From positions 15,361,775 through 15,425,774 of the forward strand of contig NC_092264.1 in the NCBI RefSeq assembly GCF_036320965.1: a stretch of DNA of 64,000 nt, read 5' to 3'. The position numbers and the translations under genes were made by a program. The stretch comes from Panulirus ornatus (taxonomy: Eukaryota; Arthropoda; Malacostraca; Decapoda; Palinuridae). Shown here piece after piece: positions 1-52,124 of the stretch. Positions within the stretch are counted from its first letter, which is position 1; each line of letters begins with the position of its first letter. The notes under the pieces are model-generated. The model did not search any database. It was not told the DNA's origin and saw only the letters and a program-made list of their open reading frames with translations.

Positions 1-194
1 CCTCACCCCTACAACACCCGCCTTGATCGCCAGCTCGCGGTATACCATCCTTGGCCAGCAACGTACCATCATGCACCATCCCCGCTCAGTTAAGTCTTGG
101 TGAGACGTATGTGGCTGACCTTTCGAAGGTGGTGTCGTGACGTGCAGGAGGTCGGATGAAGGACACATGACATGGAATGGTGCAAGGAGAGGCT

Positions 195-720
195 CTGGGA
201 CCCGCGCGCGAACCTCGCTCTGATTACTGGCTACCACTTGACCAGCGAGTGAACTTCGCTCTGATCACTGGCTACCACTTGACCAGCGAGTGAACCTCGC
301 ACTGATTACTGGCTACCACTTGACCAGCGAGTGAACCTCGCACTGGTCACTGGCTACTATATGACCAGCGAGTTAACCTCACTCTGATTGCTGGCTACCA
401 CTTGACCAGCGAGTGAACCTCGCTCTGATTGCTGGCTACCACTTGACCAGCGAGTGAACCTTGCTCTGGTCATTGGCTACTACATGACCAGCGAGCGAAC
501 CTCGCTCTGATTGCTGCTACCACTTGACCAGCGAGCGAACCTCGCTCTGATCGCTGGCTGCCACATGAACAGCGAGCGAACCTTGCACTGGTCACTGACT
601 ACTTCTAGACCCGCGCGAACCTCTGACTGGTCGCTGGTTCCTTCAAGACCTGTGCGAACCTCACACTGGATGTTGGCGCCTCTCAGAACCGCGCGAACCC
701 CAAGTCGCTAACTGTCCTTT
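195..720. repeat. 41-bp minisatellite
   Basis: About a dozen imperfect copies of a 41-bp unit containing ACCAGCGAGTGAACCTCGCT then a CTGGCTACCACTTG segment. Copies at the right edge (600-700) are more diverged. No gene is visible in it; the short open frame at 511-711 is a product of the repetition. Confidence 0.9.
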
Positions 721-992
721 TGAATGTTAAGAATCCTGTTAAACCCCACCGGACCCACGTCCTCACTAGTTTGTATTTCCAACATCATCGTGACAACTGC
801 CAACCTCACCATCAAACTTCGCCCGTCAACCTACTCTGCCAACATCACTTGTCAGCCTCATATGTCTTCCTCATCTCACAACCTCACCTGTCGACCTCAC
901 CAGGTGACTAATGTAATAATTATGTTCGTTAATCTTTTATTGCCAACATCACCCGGCTCGTCAATCTTTATACTGCCAACGTAGGTTTGACA

Positions 993-993
993 G

Positions 994-1053
<60 letters not shown>
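993..1053. repeat. (CT)n microsatellite
   Basis: About 30 uninterrupted CT dinucleotides. The poly-Leu/Ser frame across it is not a gene. Confidence 0.97.
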
Positions 1054-1055
<2 letters not shown>

Positions 1056-1116
1056 GTATTCCGGACCTTAACCCTCATGTTCTTATCATTAACATTTTGT
1101 CAGCAGACTTCTGTAG

Positions 1117-1240
1117 GTTGTGATATCTTTATAGTCAACCCAGCTAACACTGTGCAGGTTGTGATATCTTTATGGTTAACACCAGCTAACATTGTGCAGG
1201 TTGTGATATCTTTATGGTTACCACAGGCTAACATTGTTAT
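1117..1240. repeat. 42-bp tandem repeat, 3 copies
   Basis: Three copies of a unit beginning GTTGTGATATCTTTAT and ending with CTAACATTGTGCAG, the last one partial. Confidence 0.85.
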
Positions 1241-1499
1241 CATGGCCCACTAACTACTTCTGATACTATTGATGTTTACTGCCAACCTCCTGCCAACGCA
1301 GGTGGTAACCCGTGACAACAGAGGTAACGTAGATGATGATATCTTCAGCCAACATTTATATCCCGGTCGATAACCTCTCCAGCTGCCGTTCATACACTGA
1401 CTGAACGCTGGAATACCTCCCTCCCTGTCACTAGCCAACAGTTGTCACGTCCCTCTCCTGCTTCCATGAACACCATGTTCATCACAGAACTACCGAAAT

Positions 1500-1680
1500 T
1501 GCCTTGGTTGTACCAGGCGCCTAATTGGTTGCAATGGCTACTTAGGTAGCACCATTGTAAACAAGGCAACCAGTAGGTACAATCTAATACCTGCTGGTTG
1601 CCTTGCTGGCACCGGCTGCTTTGGTTGTACCTGCTGGCTATTTTGGTTGTACCCCCTCCATTGGCTGCATCGGTCTATTG
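1500..1680. repeat. GGTTGTACC-type short tandem repeat
   Basis: Degenerate repeats around TTGGTTGTACCTGCTG and GCACCGGCTGC. The same core reappears at 2488-2760, so both are remnants of one family of short tandem repeats. 1680-2480 holds nothing recognisable. Confidence 0.6.
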
Positions 1681-2487
1681 GTGAATGGTCTCAAGTGTCT
1701 AACTCCTTTCTGGTGATGGATTGAGAAACAGGAGTCGGGACGTGCAAGAAACATGACCTGGAATGATGTTAGGAGAGCTTCTGGGAACCCATACGGACCA
1801 TGGATGTAGCTCGAGGTACAGCAAGTGGTGCAGGAGTAGATAAGCAGGAGCAGGTGAACCGTAGTGAGGAGAGATGGTGTGAGCTCTGTTCCCGTGGTGT
1901 TGGTGCAGGTGAAGGAGGGAGGTGTCCCAAAGTGCTGGCGCTGGAGAGGCTGTCTTGAGCCACAGGGGAAGATGTGTGGTGTTCCATGGGAGGGTTACCT
2001 GGATGCTGAGTCTCAAGGAGTCATTGCACAGAGGAGGAGGCGCTGCCGAAGTTGTTGGAGTTCTGCAGATGAGACTGCTGTAGGAGACGGGTCCTGGCGA
2101 TGTCCCATTGGGACTCTGCTGGAGGAAGAAGCCACGGGAAATGAGGCACCACAGAGCCCCTGCTACTGAATGATGAGCCAGGAGTAAATGGTGGACGTGT
2201 CCGGAGAACTGGTGCCTCTAGTCACAGACTGAGTGATTGAGTAATGCGAAAATATTGATGAGCCGATAAGGTCATCCACGCTGATAGTGTTAATTGTATG
2301 AGTATGACTACCAGGTTAATTGACGCTAATCCCACTGGGGATTATGGAGAGGTCATATAAGATCAGGACCTGGGAGTATGATATCATTACGACCACATGG
2401 AATGAACTGGTTATGAGAAAACAGTTTTGTAAGTAAAGAAATTGGAGATGATAACGAGATTTGTAATATCGCTTGAGAAGGGATGAT

Positions 2488-2760
2488 TCAGTTGTGGCAG
2501 CTGTTTTGGTTGTAACTGCTGTCTTAGTTGTACTTGTAGTCTTTGTTGTACCTGTTGCCTTGGTTGTACTTGTAGTCTTGGTTGTACCAGCTGTCATGGT
2601 TGTACTTGTTGCCAAGGTTGTACCAACTACTTTGTTGCTCTGGCTGCTAAGGTTGTATTCATGGCCTTAGCTGTATCCACTGGCTGCCATGGTTGTACCC
2701 GGTGCCTGTACAATAACCATTTGGTTGTACCCGTTTCCTTGGCTGTAATATCTAGTGTGG
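2488..2760. repeat. GGTTGTAC-type tandem array
   Basis: About a dozen imperfect 18-24 bp units with the core CTTGGTTGTACCTGTTG. Periodicity near multiples of 3 gives false Val-rich and Thr-rich open frames on the two strands. Confidence 0.8.
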
Positions 2761-2789
2761 TTGGTACAGCTACCTGTAGGGACAAGGGA

Positions 2790-2900
2790 GAAGGACTATT
2801 ACCCACGTACATACCTCCTGCCTGCGTGTAGCAGAAGGCGTTTAAGAGGAACGGATCTAAGGGGCTGGAAGTCCTCCCCTCCTAACTGAGTGGTCGTGGC
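2790..2900 (+). repeat. Fragment of LINE-derived short element
   Basis: Contains CCTGCGTGTAGCAGAAGGCG, then a GGGGCTGGAAGTCCTCCCCTCC segment, a diverged match to the short-element body seen at 10670-10760, 45220-45290 and 62710-62850. 2900-3350 shows nothing else recognisable. Confidence 0.55.
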
Positions 2901-3351
2901 TTTGCGAGCAGCAGCCCCTCGACGGCTCATCGCCACCACACTGGCTCATTCGCCCGTCCCGCCTCATTACTCACACCTCCGTACGAGGTAATGCAAGCAC
3001 CCAGACCCATCCCTGGTACTCGCCAGTGAACAGAGGTGACGAGAGAGACTTGGGATGGGGAGTGTTGGGGCTGGCTCTAGGTAGCCCTCTGGTGAGGGAC
3101 ATCAGCAGTCTTGTGAAACCGATTCGCGAGAGAGTTTTCTTGACGTTCTTTGCATCCTGCAGTAGAAGCAGTTGATTCAGAGATAACTCTTATCCATATA
3201 TCACATTACGTATGTTACTTTCTCGGCTATATTAAGGTTGGGCTTCGGTGTTCCTAATTTTGCCGACTGGATGTAGTTTCTTGGTTGGATAATTCAGTCA
3301 CTGTGGTCCAGTTCAAAGACTTGGTGAGGTACATTCTGTATCCTCTTCCGC

Positions 3352-3612
3352 GCTACTACTACAACTAATACTACTACTACTACTGCTACTACTATTACTA
3401 CTACGACTATTACTACTACTACTACTACTACTACTGATGATAATAACAGCAGTAATTATAATGATATTGATAACCTTTCCCGCCTGGGGAAAAGGAAGGT
3501 GGCGTCAGGAACAAATGAACAATGGCCTCACACACACACCCACACTCTTTAGCTGTCGTATAACGAAAACCAAAACCCACCATCCACAGCTCAAACTAAT
3601 AATGATAGAATG

Positions 3613-3644
<32 letters not shown>

Positions 3645-3665
3645 TATAATAATGACGATGATAAC
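3352..3665. repeat. (ACT)n and (AATGAT)n microsatellites
   Basis: Imperfect ACT/TAC trinucleotide tract at about 3352-3435 and an AATGAT/AATAAT tract at about 3600-3665, with unique sequence between. Confidence 0.85.
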
Positions 3666-3821
3666 AGTTCCAGATCATGGACAGCTGAACTTTTGGGCTG
3701 GACTGTTATGATGAGCCACAGAAAACAGTAACAAGCGCCTTCTTCTTGTTGGTAGGAAGAGAGTGTGGTCGGGTTCAGCGCCAAGTGTTACTGTGGATGA
3801 CACTTGGCCACGGTAGCAAGG

Positions 3822-4120
3822 TGGAGGAGGAGGAGGAGGAACAGGAGTCTCATAAACCAGTTTTTGAGTTAAACATTATTGGAGGAGGAACAGAAACAGG
3901 AGACTCATAAACCAGTTTTTGAGTTAAACTTTATTGGAGGAGGAGGGAGAACAGAAACAGGAGACTCATAAACCAGTTTTTGAGTTAAACATTATTGGAG
4001 GAGGAGGAGGAACAGAAACAGGAGACTCATAAACCAGTTTTTGAGTTAAACTTTATTGGAGGAGGAGGAGGAGGAACAGAAACAGGAGACTCATAAACCA
4101 GGTTTTGAGTTAACCTTTAT
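3822..4120. repeat. ~60-bp tandem repeat with internal GGA length variation
   Basis: Five units, each a variable (GGA)n run followed by AACAGAAACAGGAGACTCAT and AACCAGTTTTTGAGTTAAAC. The units differ mainly in the number of GGA triplets, so two levels of repeat are nested. Confidence 0.9.
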
Positions 4121-4550
4121 TAAATTCTCACGAGACGTAACACAGTCAACTGGGAACGCCATGACGTTGGAGTATTTACAGAACACAGTCAGACAGGTGT
4201 ACAGCAGGCAGGACAGGACCTAGAATACAGTACAGAAGCCAGTGCTCGACTGACTGTATCTTATAAAGCTGAGTCATAAGAGCAGAAGCACAAGCTTATT
4301 GAAGCAGCTGACACACACCCAACACTCACAACCGTGAGCCGGGGCTGTCCATCTACACTCCCTCTCACATCTTCACTACAGGACTGTACTAGAAAAGGAA
4401 TTACACAGACACACACACACACACACACTCTCTTTCTCTCTCTCGTAAGGTACAGACAGATTATTACATACACAAAATTGATGGAGTACCTTATAAGAGG
4501 CGACCTTACTCCCTGCACTGTACATATAGGTAATTACAGATGGGTAATTG

Positions 4551-4620
<70 letters not shown>
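4551..4620. repeat. (CA)n microsatellite
   Basis: About 34 CA dinucleotides; a smaller CA/CT tract lies at 4408-4442. Confidence 0.97.
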
Positions 4621-4621
<1 letters not shown>

Positions 4622-4724
4622 CATGACTCTTAACATATTAAAAATTCACTCCACACTAAAATAATAACCCACTTCATTTTATACATTTAAAAACACGTCA
4701 TCACTCTGGAGACAGTCCATGATA

Positions 4725-4791
<67 letters not shown>

Positions 4792-4796
4792 GAAAG

Positions 4797-5109
4797 GATC
4801 ACAGTTTTGCGCGTGATCAAGATATTCCTACGAGTCCACGGGGAAATGAAACACGATAAGTCCCCAAGTGCACTTTCGTGTAATAATCACATCATCAGGG
4901 GAGACACAAGAGAGAAATATAAGTCAGTTAATATACATCGAAGAGACGAAGCTAGGACGCCATTTACCAAAAGGGCGTCCTAGCTTCGTCTCTTTGTTGT
5001 ATATCAACTGACTGTTATATTTCTCTCTTGTGTCTCCCCTGATGATGTGATTATTACACGAAAGTGCACTTGGGGACTTATCGTGTTTCATTTCCCCGTG
5101 GACTCGTAG

Positions 5110-5113
<4 letters not shown>
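4797..5113. repeat. Foldback (inverted-repeat) element between (TA)n tracts
   Basis: A left arm (about 4824-4974) runs from a TCCTACGAGTCCACGGGG end to a GCTAGGACGCC end; the right arm (about 4977-5113) is its near-perfect reverse complement. Each arm is about 140 bases and the centre is only a few bases, so the element can fold into a long hairpin. The left side carries an extra GGATCACAGTTTTGCGCGTG flank. (TA)n tracts at 4728-4788 and 5112-5162 border it. The same arm sequence recurs at 11160-11450, 19701-19855 and 63043-63185. No coding capacity is seen. Confidence 0.9.
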
Positions 5114-5165
<52 letters not shown>

Positions 5166-5444
5166 GACGGAGCAGCAACCTTGGTGTTTTTCTTCTTGGG
5201 TTTTGTCTACTTGACGTCAGTTCTGAGGTGCAGCGCTGCCAGCGGCCAACGTGTGCTTTAAGAGAGAGAGATGATGTCCTGACGTCACACGTAAGGCGCG
5301 GAGGAGTGGATTGTGACGCGTGTGTACGTTGGCAAGTAGCCGTGGTTGGAGCGCGAAAAGGGGGAGGGAAGGTGGCCTTTATGGCAGTGATCATCCACGA
5401 ATCATGCGAACAGTCATGCATGATACTTCCGGAGTTCCCGTCTT

Positions 5445-6560
5445 ACTATAATGCATGATACTTCATGCTTATGTCTCACTATAATGCTGTTCCTCATGCT
5501 TATGTCTCACTATAATGCATGATACTTCATGCTTATGTCTCACTATAATGCTGTTCCTCATGCTTATGTCTCACTATAATGCTGTTCATCATGCTTATGT
5601 CTCACTATAATGCTGTTCTTCATGCTTATGTCTCACTATAATGCTGTTCCTCATGCTTATGTCTCACTATAATGCTGTTCTTCATGCTTATGTCTCACTA
5701 TAATGCTGTTCATCATGCTTATGTCTCACTATAATGCTGTTCTTCATGCTTATGTCTCACTATAATGCTGTTCTTCATGCTTATGTCTCACTATAATGCT
5801 GTTCATCATGCTTATGTCTCACTATAATGCTGTTCATCATGCTTATGTCTCACTATAATGCTGTTCTTCATGCTTATGTCTCACTATAATGCTGTTCTTC
5901 ATGCTTATGTCTCACTATAATGCTGTTCTTCATGCTTATGTCTCACTATAATGCTGTTCTTCATGCTTATGTCTCACTATAATGCTGTTCATCATGCTTA
6001 TGTCTCACTATAATGCTGTTCATCATGCTTATGTCTCACTATAATGCTGTTCATCATGCTTATGTCTCACTATAATGCTGTTCATCATGCTTATGTCTCA
6101 CTATAATGCTGTTCATCATGCTTATGTCTCACTATAATGCTGTTCATCATGCTTATGTCTCACTATAATGCTGTTCATCATGTTTATGTCTCACTATAAT
6201 GCTGTTCATCATGCTTATGTCTCACTATAATGCTGTTCCTCATGCTTATGTCTTACTATAATGCTGTTCATCATGTTTATGTTCACTATAATGCTGTTCA
6301 TCATGTTTATGTCTCACTATAATGCTGTTCTTCATGCTTATGTCTCAATATAATGCTGTTCTTCATGCTTATGTCTCACTATAATGCTGTTCATCATGCT
6401 TATGTCTTACTATAATGCTGTTCATCATGCTTATGTCTCACTATAATGCTGTTCATCATGCTTATGTCTCACTATAATGCTGTTCATCATGCTTATGTCT
6501 CACTATAATGCTGTTCATCATGCTTATGTCTTACTATAATGCTGTTCATCATGTTCATAC
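5445..6560. repeat. 31-bp satellite, about 36 copies
   Basis: Highly uniform units ATAATGCTGTTCATCATGCT followed by TATGTCTCACT. Variation is mostly at one base (TTC-C/A/T-TCATG). It begins as a diverged form near 5410 and ends about 140 bases beyond the putative stop codon of the minus-strand gene, so it may fall in that gene's 3' UTR or just after it. Only 5163-5410, between it and the foldback element, lacks a recognisable feature. Confidence 0.97.
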
Positions 6561-6702
6561 CATCACTAGTCTCACGTCCCGCATTATAGATCCCATTCTT
6601 CGTGTAATTCCTGTGGCCTCAGCCGTCAGCTCTCCACGCCAGCGTCACTGTCACCCATCCACGCCCGCGTCAGTGTCAAGGTGTCACTTTCCACAACCCA
6701 TT

Positions 6703-46550
<39,848 letters not shown>

Positions 46551-46599
46551 ACTTGCGCAACTCGATCTACGGTTATGGTTAGAGGGGCGTGACTCATGA

Positions 46600-47100
46600 T
46601 GAGTATCGCTCTAGAAGGGAGAAATGATTATTCTGAAAGAGCAGTTACTGCTCCTTGATAGATGCAAGTCTGTGGCAAGATAAAGAAAAAAAAAGTCATT
46701 TACTGAGGCTGGTGAAACAACTTATACCTTGGTTGTAGAGATCCAAAGAAAAGAAAAAAAGATAATTATCTTGAAGAACGTCAAAAAGGCAATGACGAGA
46801 AGTAATGGTGACTAGATTTCATTCCCTTCCAACATGCGCATTTTTTTCTATTTTTTTGTAATGAAGACTTTGAAAAATGGCAAAGTCTTTCATGTTCACT
46901 ACCGGATAATTCGATTGTGAAATCTTAGGGAAAATTTGTAGAAATATACGATGGAGGAGCAGTGATCAACAGAAAATAGGGTAAGGTGGGCAACATTTTT
47001 TTTTTTTCCATGGAGGATTGAGGTCACCATGCAACAGCTGTACAAGACATGATGTAAATACATCACTTCTGTATCTTGTCACATCTTCAGTGAGCGAATG
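46600..47100. other. Upstream of exon 1, nothing recognisable
   Basis: AT-rich with runs of A and T. No CpG-rich promoter is visible immediately 5' of exon 1. Confidence 0.4.
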
Positions 47101-47104
47101 TGGC

Positions 47105-47192
47105 CTTTCTTCGTGTTCTTGGCGCTACCTCGCTAGCACGGGAAAAGGGGGTCAGGTATGAAAATTATTAGTATTTGTTGTTGTTGTTGTTG

Positions 47193-47251
<59 letters not shown>

Positions 47252-47370
47252 TGCGCGTGTGGACGTGTATGTATATACATGTGTATGTGGGTGGGTTGGG
47301 CCATTCTTTCGTCTGTTTCCTTGCGCTACCTCGCTAATGCGGGAGACAGCGACAAAGCAAAATAAATAGA
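47105..47370 (+). mobile_element. RTE-like LINE 3' end with trinucleotide tail
   Basis: GGCGCTACCTCGCTAGCACG (about 47123) is the internal tail motif of the 3' UTR. After a (TTG)n(TTA)n tract (47176-47250) comes the terminal part: GGGTTGGGCCATTCTTTCG, CTTGCGCTACCTCGCTAATG, GGGAGACAGCGACAAAGC, followed by (AAT)n/(TTA)n (47376-47470). The microsatellite inside the 3' UTR replaces the usual TATATG-rich stretch. Confidence 0.85.
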
Positions 47371-47416
47371 TAAATAATAATAATAATAATAATAATTATT
47401 ATAATTATTATTATTA

Positions 47417-47469
<53 letters not shown>

Positions 47470-47479
47470 GATTTTAATT

Positions 47480-48610
47480 GCTGCAGTAGGTGGAGATGTT
47501 CTAGAAAGACGGAGACCCACTGCAAGATCTGGACTGTGGTGGAATGTTATGTTCATCGTCATGTTGGTGGTGGTGGTGTATGGGTCATATATTGTGCGAG
47601 GATCATGCATGGGTGGATGACCAGAGCAGCAGCACTTCTTTGCATGGATGTTCGGTGCTCCATCGGGTCTGGAATTTGTCCAATTTGTTCCATCAAATGT
47701 AAAAGGATTTCTTTCTCAAAGATAACCAACATTTGACCTCTCAGTGGATCCTGCGCACCTGATTTGGTTGTATAAACTCCGTAAACACTGTAGTGTTCAG
47801 ACTACCCGATACCAAGATGGAGTCAGTGAACAAATGAAGCTTACAAGTGACGCGACTCTGGATAATAACTGGATTCCATAACACTGAAATAAAAGGCTTT
47901 TAAAGCTGGCATTCAACAAGCGCCCTTGACACAGACGTCGGTTTTATTGCGCATGTCTGAGAAGGCGAGTCACAGAGGACGCGGGATATTGCACTTCCTT
48001 GTTGGCGATTGTGAGATAAGAGGGTTGGTATTCGATCTCTTTTAATTACTGGTGGTAACGTAATTTCTATTATATTACCGGTAATTTCAAGCGCTAAAAG
48101 TCGGGCTTGGGGCTGCGAAATTCTTATATCTACCGTGATGTAAACATGAGTAAACATATTTTGGGACCACGTAGATCTGTAATTATTTACTTGCATGATA
48201 AAGCCTTATCAGCAGAGACTTTGCCCAAGTAATACCTAAAAAAAAAAATATTATAAGAAAGTTCACATAGAGATAACCAATTGGGTGGAATTCATGTGTT
48301 TTTTCGCTATATATTAACCTGATGATTTTCGACGCGATCCAAGTCTGTCAACGGTAAATACAGTCTTTAACCGTCTCATGGCAACAATATCTTTCAGAGG
48401 TTTGATCACCTTTTTTGCTTTGCTTTTCTCGTTCTCTCATGACTCACGAACCACGACGCCTGATTGTCTTGATCCAACGTAAAAATACATACAAGTATTT
48501 CGGTATTACAACGGCAACTTTGCGCCGACGTATTCTTCCGAGCTGATCACTGGAATTACGTCACTTGTGAAAATAAATTCTTAAGGTTTGAACATTATTA
48601 CTCATGGAGG
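47480..48610. other. No recognisable feature
   Basis: Unique-looking sequence; no splice-supported open frame found. Confidence 0.4.
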
Positions 48611-48624
48611 AGTTACGATGCTGT

Positions 48625-48726
48625 TTTGTGCGGATTCCCTTACGTAATGGGTTCAGAATGGTGCGGATTCCCTTACATAATGGGTTCAGAATTGTGCGGA
48701 TTCCCTTACATAATGGGTTCAGAATA
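48625..48726. repeat. 32-bp tandem repeat, 3 copies
   Basis: Three near-identical units of TGTGCGGATTCCCTTACATA then ATGGGTTCAGAA. Confidence 0.92.
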
Positions 48727-48729
48727 CAC

Positions 48730-49240
48730 AATAGAACGGATGAATTGGCAGAACCTTAAGCCTTCAAGGATGTGATTGAATATAAATTGGTTTTACCTGC
48801 GAGTAGAAAGAAATTCAGAGAGAACTTGAACCAAATCTTTTAAACTCGACATGAACTCAACACAAGAAGATTCGTCTATTATCATGGCGTCATGCAAGCA
48901 AGACCTCACACTCTATACTTCCACTTATATGATCAATAAGCACGTTCATGTCGGGCAGCTCCAGCTACGCTATGGGTACTCATGGGCGTTTGCCCCACAT
49001 GTAGATATTCAATAGGCTAAACGTAAACTTTCCAAAGAGAAATACTCTCACATCCTACACCATTATAAGCCTGTAGCAAAATCAGTGAATTCATAGGTGA
49101 TTCTTACTGAACACTACAGTATATGTAGAAGCATTTCATCCATAACAATATTCTACTTCAGATATATGAAAAGTATCCAAACTTTGCCTGTTGTAAATAG
49201 TTTTTTTTTTTTTATCATATGTGCCTTGTTATACGAACCA
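48730..49240. other. No recognisable feature
   Basis: Unique-looking AT-rich sequence. Confidence 0.4.
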
Positions 49241-49249
49241 CATCATCGT

Positions 49250-49870
49250 CAGCACAAGAGCGCCTCGCTGCTCCGTCACTGCCGTAACTGACACTCACCA
49301 CATGACCACATATGAGAGCTTCCTTCCTTGCTCTCCTATATCGTTCTTTTGCCCTAAAACTCAAACCTTCTCCCCCATCCCCTCCTTTCCTCCTGGAAGC
49401 ATGCCTTGGTGCAGCCCATCCTAACCAAACGAGACTGCTCTAACCTTTCTAACTAATGTTGCCACACCACTTTCGCTTTTGCTCTCTCCGTAGTCTCTGG
49501 AACTTTCTTTCACTCTCCTTTTCTTCAGATACTTTGAATCTCACTGTCTTCTTTCAGATCACCAGTGGACGCAAAACTCATTGGCGATCTCTCCTGTGTG
49601 TCTCACTTTTGGTCCTTCTCCCTCTCGGGGGCATACCCCTGGACACCCGTCTGTCTCTCTGTTTTCTTAAGCATAGATTCCTTGCGCGTCTTCCCACCGC
49701 CGTGGTCGTTAAGGCATTACCGTCTCCCTCACATCCCATCCACAGTGGTGTCCTCTGGGATTTTGTCCTGTCGCCTACGCGGTTTCTGCTCTTCATAAAT
49801 CATTTTTCTTGAGCCTGTAACTCTTCGGCTGATAATACCACCCGACGTACTTCAGCCCACTTTCCCTTCC
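49250..49870 (+). mobile_element. Jockey/I-type LINE fragment
   Basis: The plus-strand translation near 49740-49800 reads HSGVLWDFVLSPTRFLLFIN, a decayed form of the GVPQGSVLSPTLFLLFIN core, and TTCGGCTGATAATACCA at about 49823 corresponds to the FADDT motif. It may be the same family as the fragment at 41.3-41.6 kb. Stops interrupt it; 49,900-50,400 may be a further decayed part. Confidence 0.7.
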
Positions 49871-49879
49871 CTCCTGACA

Positions 49880-50620
49880 CCCCCAATTACCGTCCTTTTT
49901 TCCCCGTACTGAACATATTTCTGGTCTTTAATTCGGACCTGGGCAGCACCTCGGAATGAGGAAGGATGAACTTGGTTAAATCCAACGTTACATTGAACGC
50001 TGTTTCTGCCTATTCCGCTTTCTATTCTCTTCCCGTTCCCTACGATCGAATTTCAAAACAGTGCAGTTCAGCCGTACGGTTATAAACATGACGGGCAAGA
50101 CAATAGTCGCTCCTCTGTCCTGGACACCCCAGATAATGAGACTTATTAATAGTCATCCCGTCCAATAAGGCTGGGACACATGGCTTGCAATCAACAGCTG
50201 CTTCCCATAGTTTGTGTGTGGAGCCCAGCCATATGAGGATGGACCGTTATAATACTTCCTCCTCCTCCTCCTCCTCCTCCTTCTTCCCTCGCACAGCTAA
50301 GGTGTGGCTTTCTCCTCCTTCTCCCGACTTTCCTTCATGCTATATAACCTTTCCAGCTCTAAGAGTCAGACCTAAATACACCTGAAGAACACACCTTCAG
50401 TATCCATAAGTCTTGGTCATGCATTCTTCATTTTCCCTGCCATCCAACATGGCCACGACTGGCTCGAGGTTTGATAACAGAAATAATGATAAACAAAAAA
50501 AAATTCCTCTTTGGTACTTGAGCATTACCATTGTTGCCACATCCTCGGCATAGGATCACCACCTCGTTCCACCACCATCACTGCTGCTGTGGTGCCTCAT
50601 CGACCTCGTCCTTGTGTAAC
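49880..50620. other. No clear feature; short (TCC)n tract
   Basis: (TCC)n at about 50259-50282. The rest is unassigned and may include decayed LINE sequence. Confidence 0.4.
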
Positions 50621-50627
50621 ATGATTG

Positions 50628-50628
<1 letters not shown>

Positions 50629-50699
<71 letters not shown>
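50629..50699. repeat. (GA)n microsatellite
   Basis: About 35 GA dinucleotides. Confidence 0.97.
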
Positions 50700-50701
<2 letters not shown>

Positions 50702-50949
50702 CCAATGCCCTAAGTTCGAACGGCAGACGAACCCTGGATGTATATATGAGTTGCATGATGAGGCGAGGGAGATTGCGTGTACCAAAGCTCTGTTACAAAT
50801 GAGAGCCCTCATCCCATGAGTATGTGGTCTGGTGAGGAAGTTAATGAAATGGCCTTGATCATGGCCCTCAGTTGCCCGTGCTGTCTCAGCTAACATATAT
50901 ATATAAAAGGAAGAGAGATAAAGAGGATATTGTATGGTGAACGTAGCGG

Positions 50950-51095
50950 ATAGGGAGTGGTTAGAGGCCAGAGCTGGGTTTCTCGTGAGCTACGTGGCTA
51001 GTGGAGTTGAACCCTCTCCAAGGAATGGAATTAAGGATTCGAACCCACTACCGTAAATGTGGGAGTAGTATTTACGTCAGTGCGGCCATGATGGG
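50950..51095 (-). mobile_element. tRNA-like/tRNA-derived SINE head, minus strand
   Basis: On the minus strand GGGTTCGAATCC (51046-51035) is a canonical B box; about 35-40 bases upstream, ATGGCCGCACTGACG is an A-box-like segment. No clean cloverleaf with a 7-bp acceptor stem is visible, so it is a SINE or tRNA-like relic rather than a working tRNA. Its sequence outside the boxes differs from the other SINE heads. Confidence 0.6.
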
Positions 51096-51149
51096 TGGAA
51101 GAGTGTGCAGGTGGGAGGAATGTGGGTAGGAATATATATTTATCTATTA

Positions 51150-52120
51150 TACCTAATCGCCGTCTCCCGCATCAGCGAGGTAGCGCAAGGATACAGACGA
51201 AGAATAGCCCAACCCACCCACCCACATACACATGTATATACATAAACGCCCATACACGCACATGTACATACATATACAACTCAACGTATACATACATATG
51301 CATACACAGACATATACATATATACACTTGTACATATTCATACTTGCTGCCTTCATCTATTCCCGTCGCCACCCCGCCACACATGACATAGCATTCCCCC
51401 CCCCCCCCCTTCCTCCAGCGAGGTAACGGCAGGAAAAGAGAAAAAAAGGCCACATTCGTCCACACTCAGGCTCTAGCTGTCATGTATAATGCACCGAAAA
51501 CCACAGCTCCCTTTTTACATCCAGGAACCACAAAACTTTCCATGATTTACCCCAGACGCTTCACATGCCTTGGTTCAATCCATTGACAGCACGTCGATAT
51601 ACCCGGTATACCACATCGTTGCTATTCACTCTATTCCTTGCACGCTTCTCACCCTCCTGTATGTTAAAGCTCCGATCGCTCAAAATCTTTTTCACTCCAT
51701 CCTTCCACCTCCAATTTGGTCTCCCACTTCTTCTTCCCTCCACCTCCGACACATATATCCTCTTTGTCAATCTTTTCTCACTCATTCTGTCCTTGTGTTC
51801 AAACCATTTCAACACACCCTCTTCTGATCTCCCAACCACACCCTCTTTATTACCACACATCTCTCTTATCCTTTCATTACTCAGTCGATCAAACCACCTC
51901 ACACCACATATTGTCTTCAAACATTTCATTTCCAACACATCCACCCTTCTCCGCACAACCCTATCTATAGCCCATGGCTCGCAACCATATAACATTGTTG
52001 GAACCACTATTACTTCAAACATACCCATTTTTGCTCTCCGAGATAACGTTCTTGTCTTCCACACATTCTTCAACGCTCCCAAAACCTCCGCCCCCTCCCC
52101 CACCTTGTGACTCACCATGT
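51150..52120 (-). mobile_element. 5'-truncated RTE-like LINE
   Basis: Minus strand: starts in the C-terminal region (SHKVGEGAEVLGALKNVWK), keeps an uninterrupted frame of 185 codons (51561-52118) through MLYGCEPWAIDRVVRRRVD and GRPNWRWKDGVKKIL, and has a full-length 3' UTR (51150-51560) ending TTGCGCTACCTCGCTGATGC, GGGAGACGGCGATTAGG. Diverged but intact over the remaining frame. Confidence 0.92.
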
Positions 52121-52124
52121 TTAT

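Noticed and set aside
4924..5421. 165-codon minus frame across the foldback element
   Set aside because: Made from the inverted repeat arms and a (TA)n Tyr-Ile run; similar fragments recur at other copies of the repeat.
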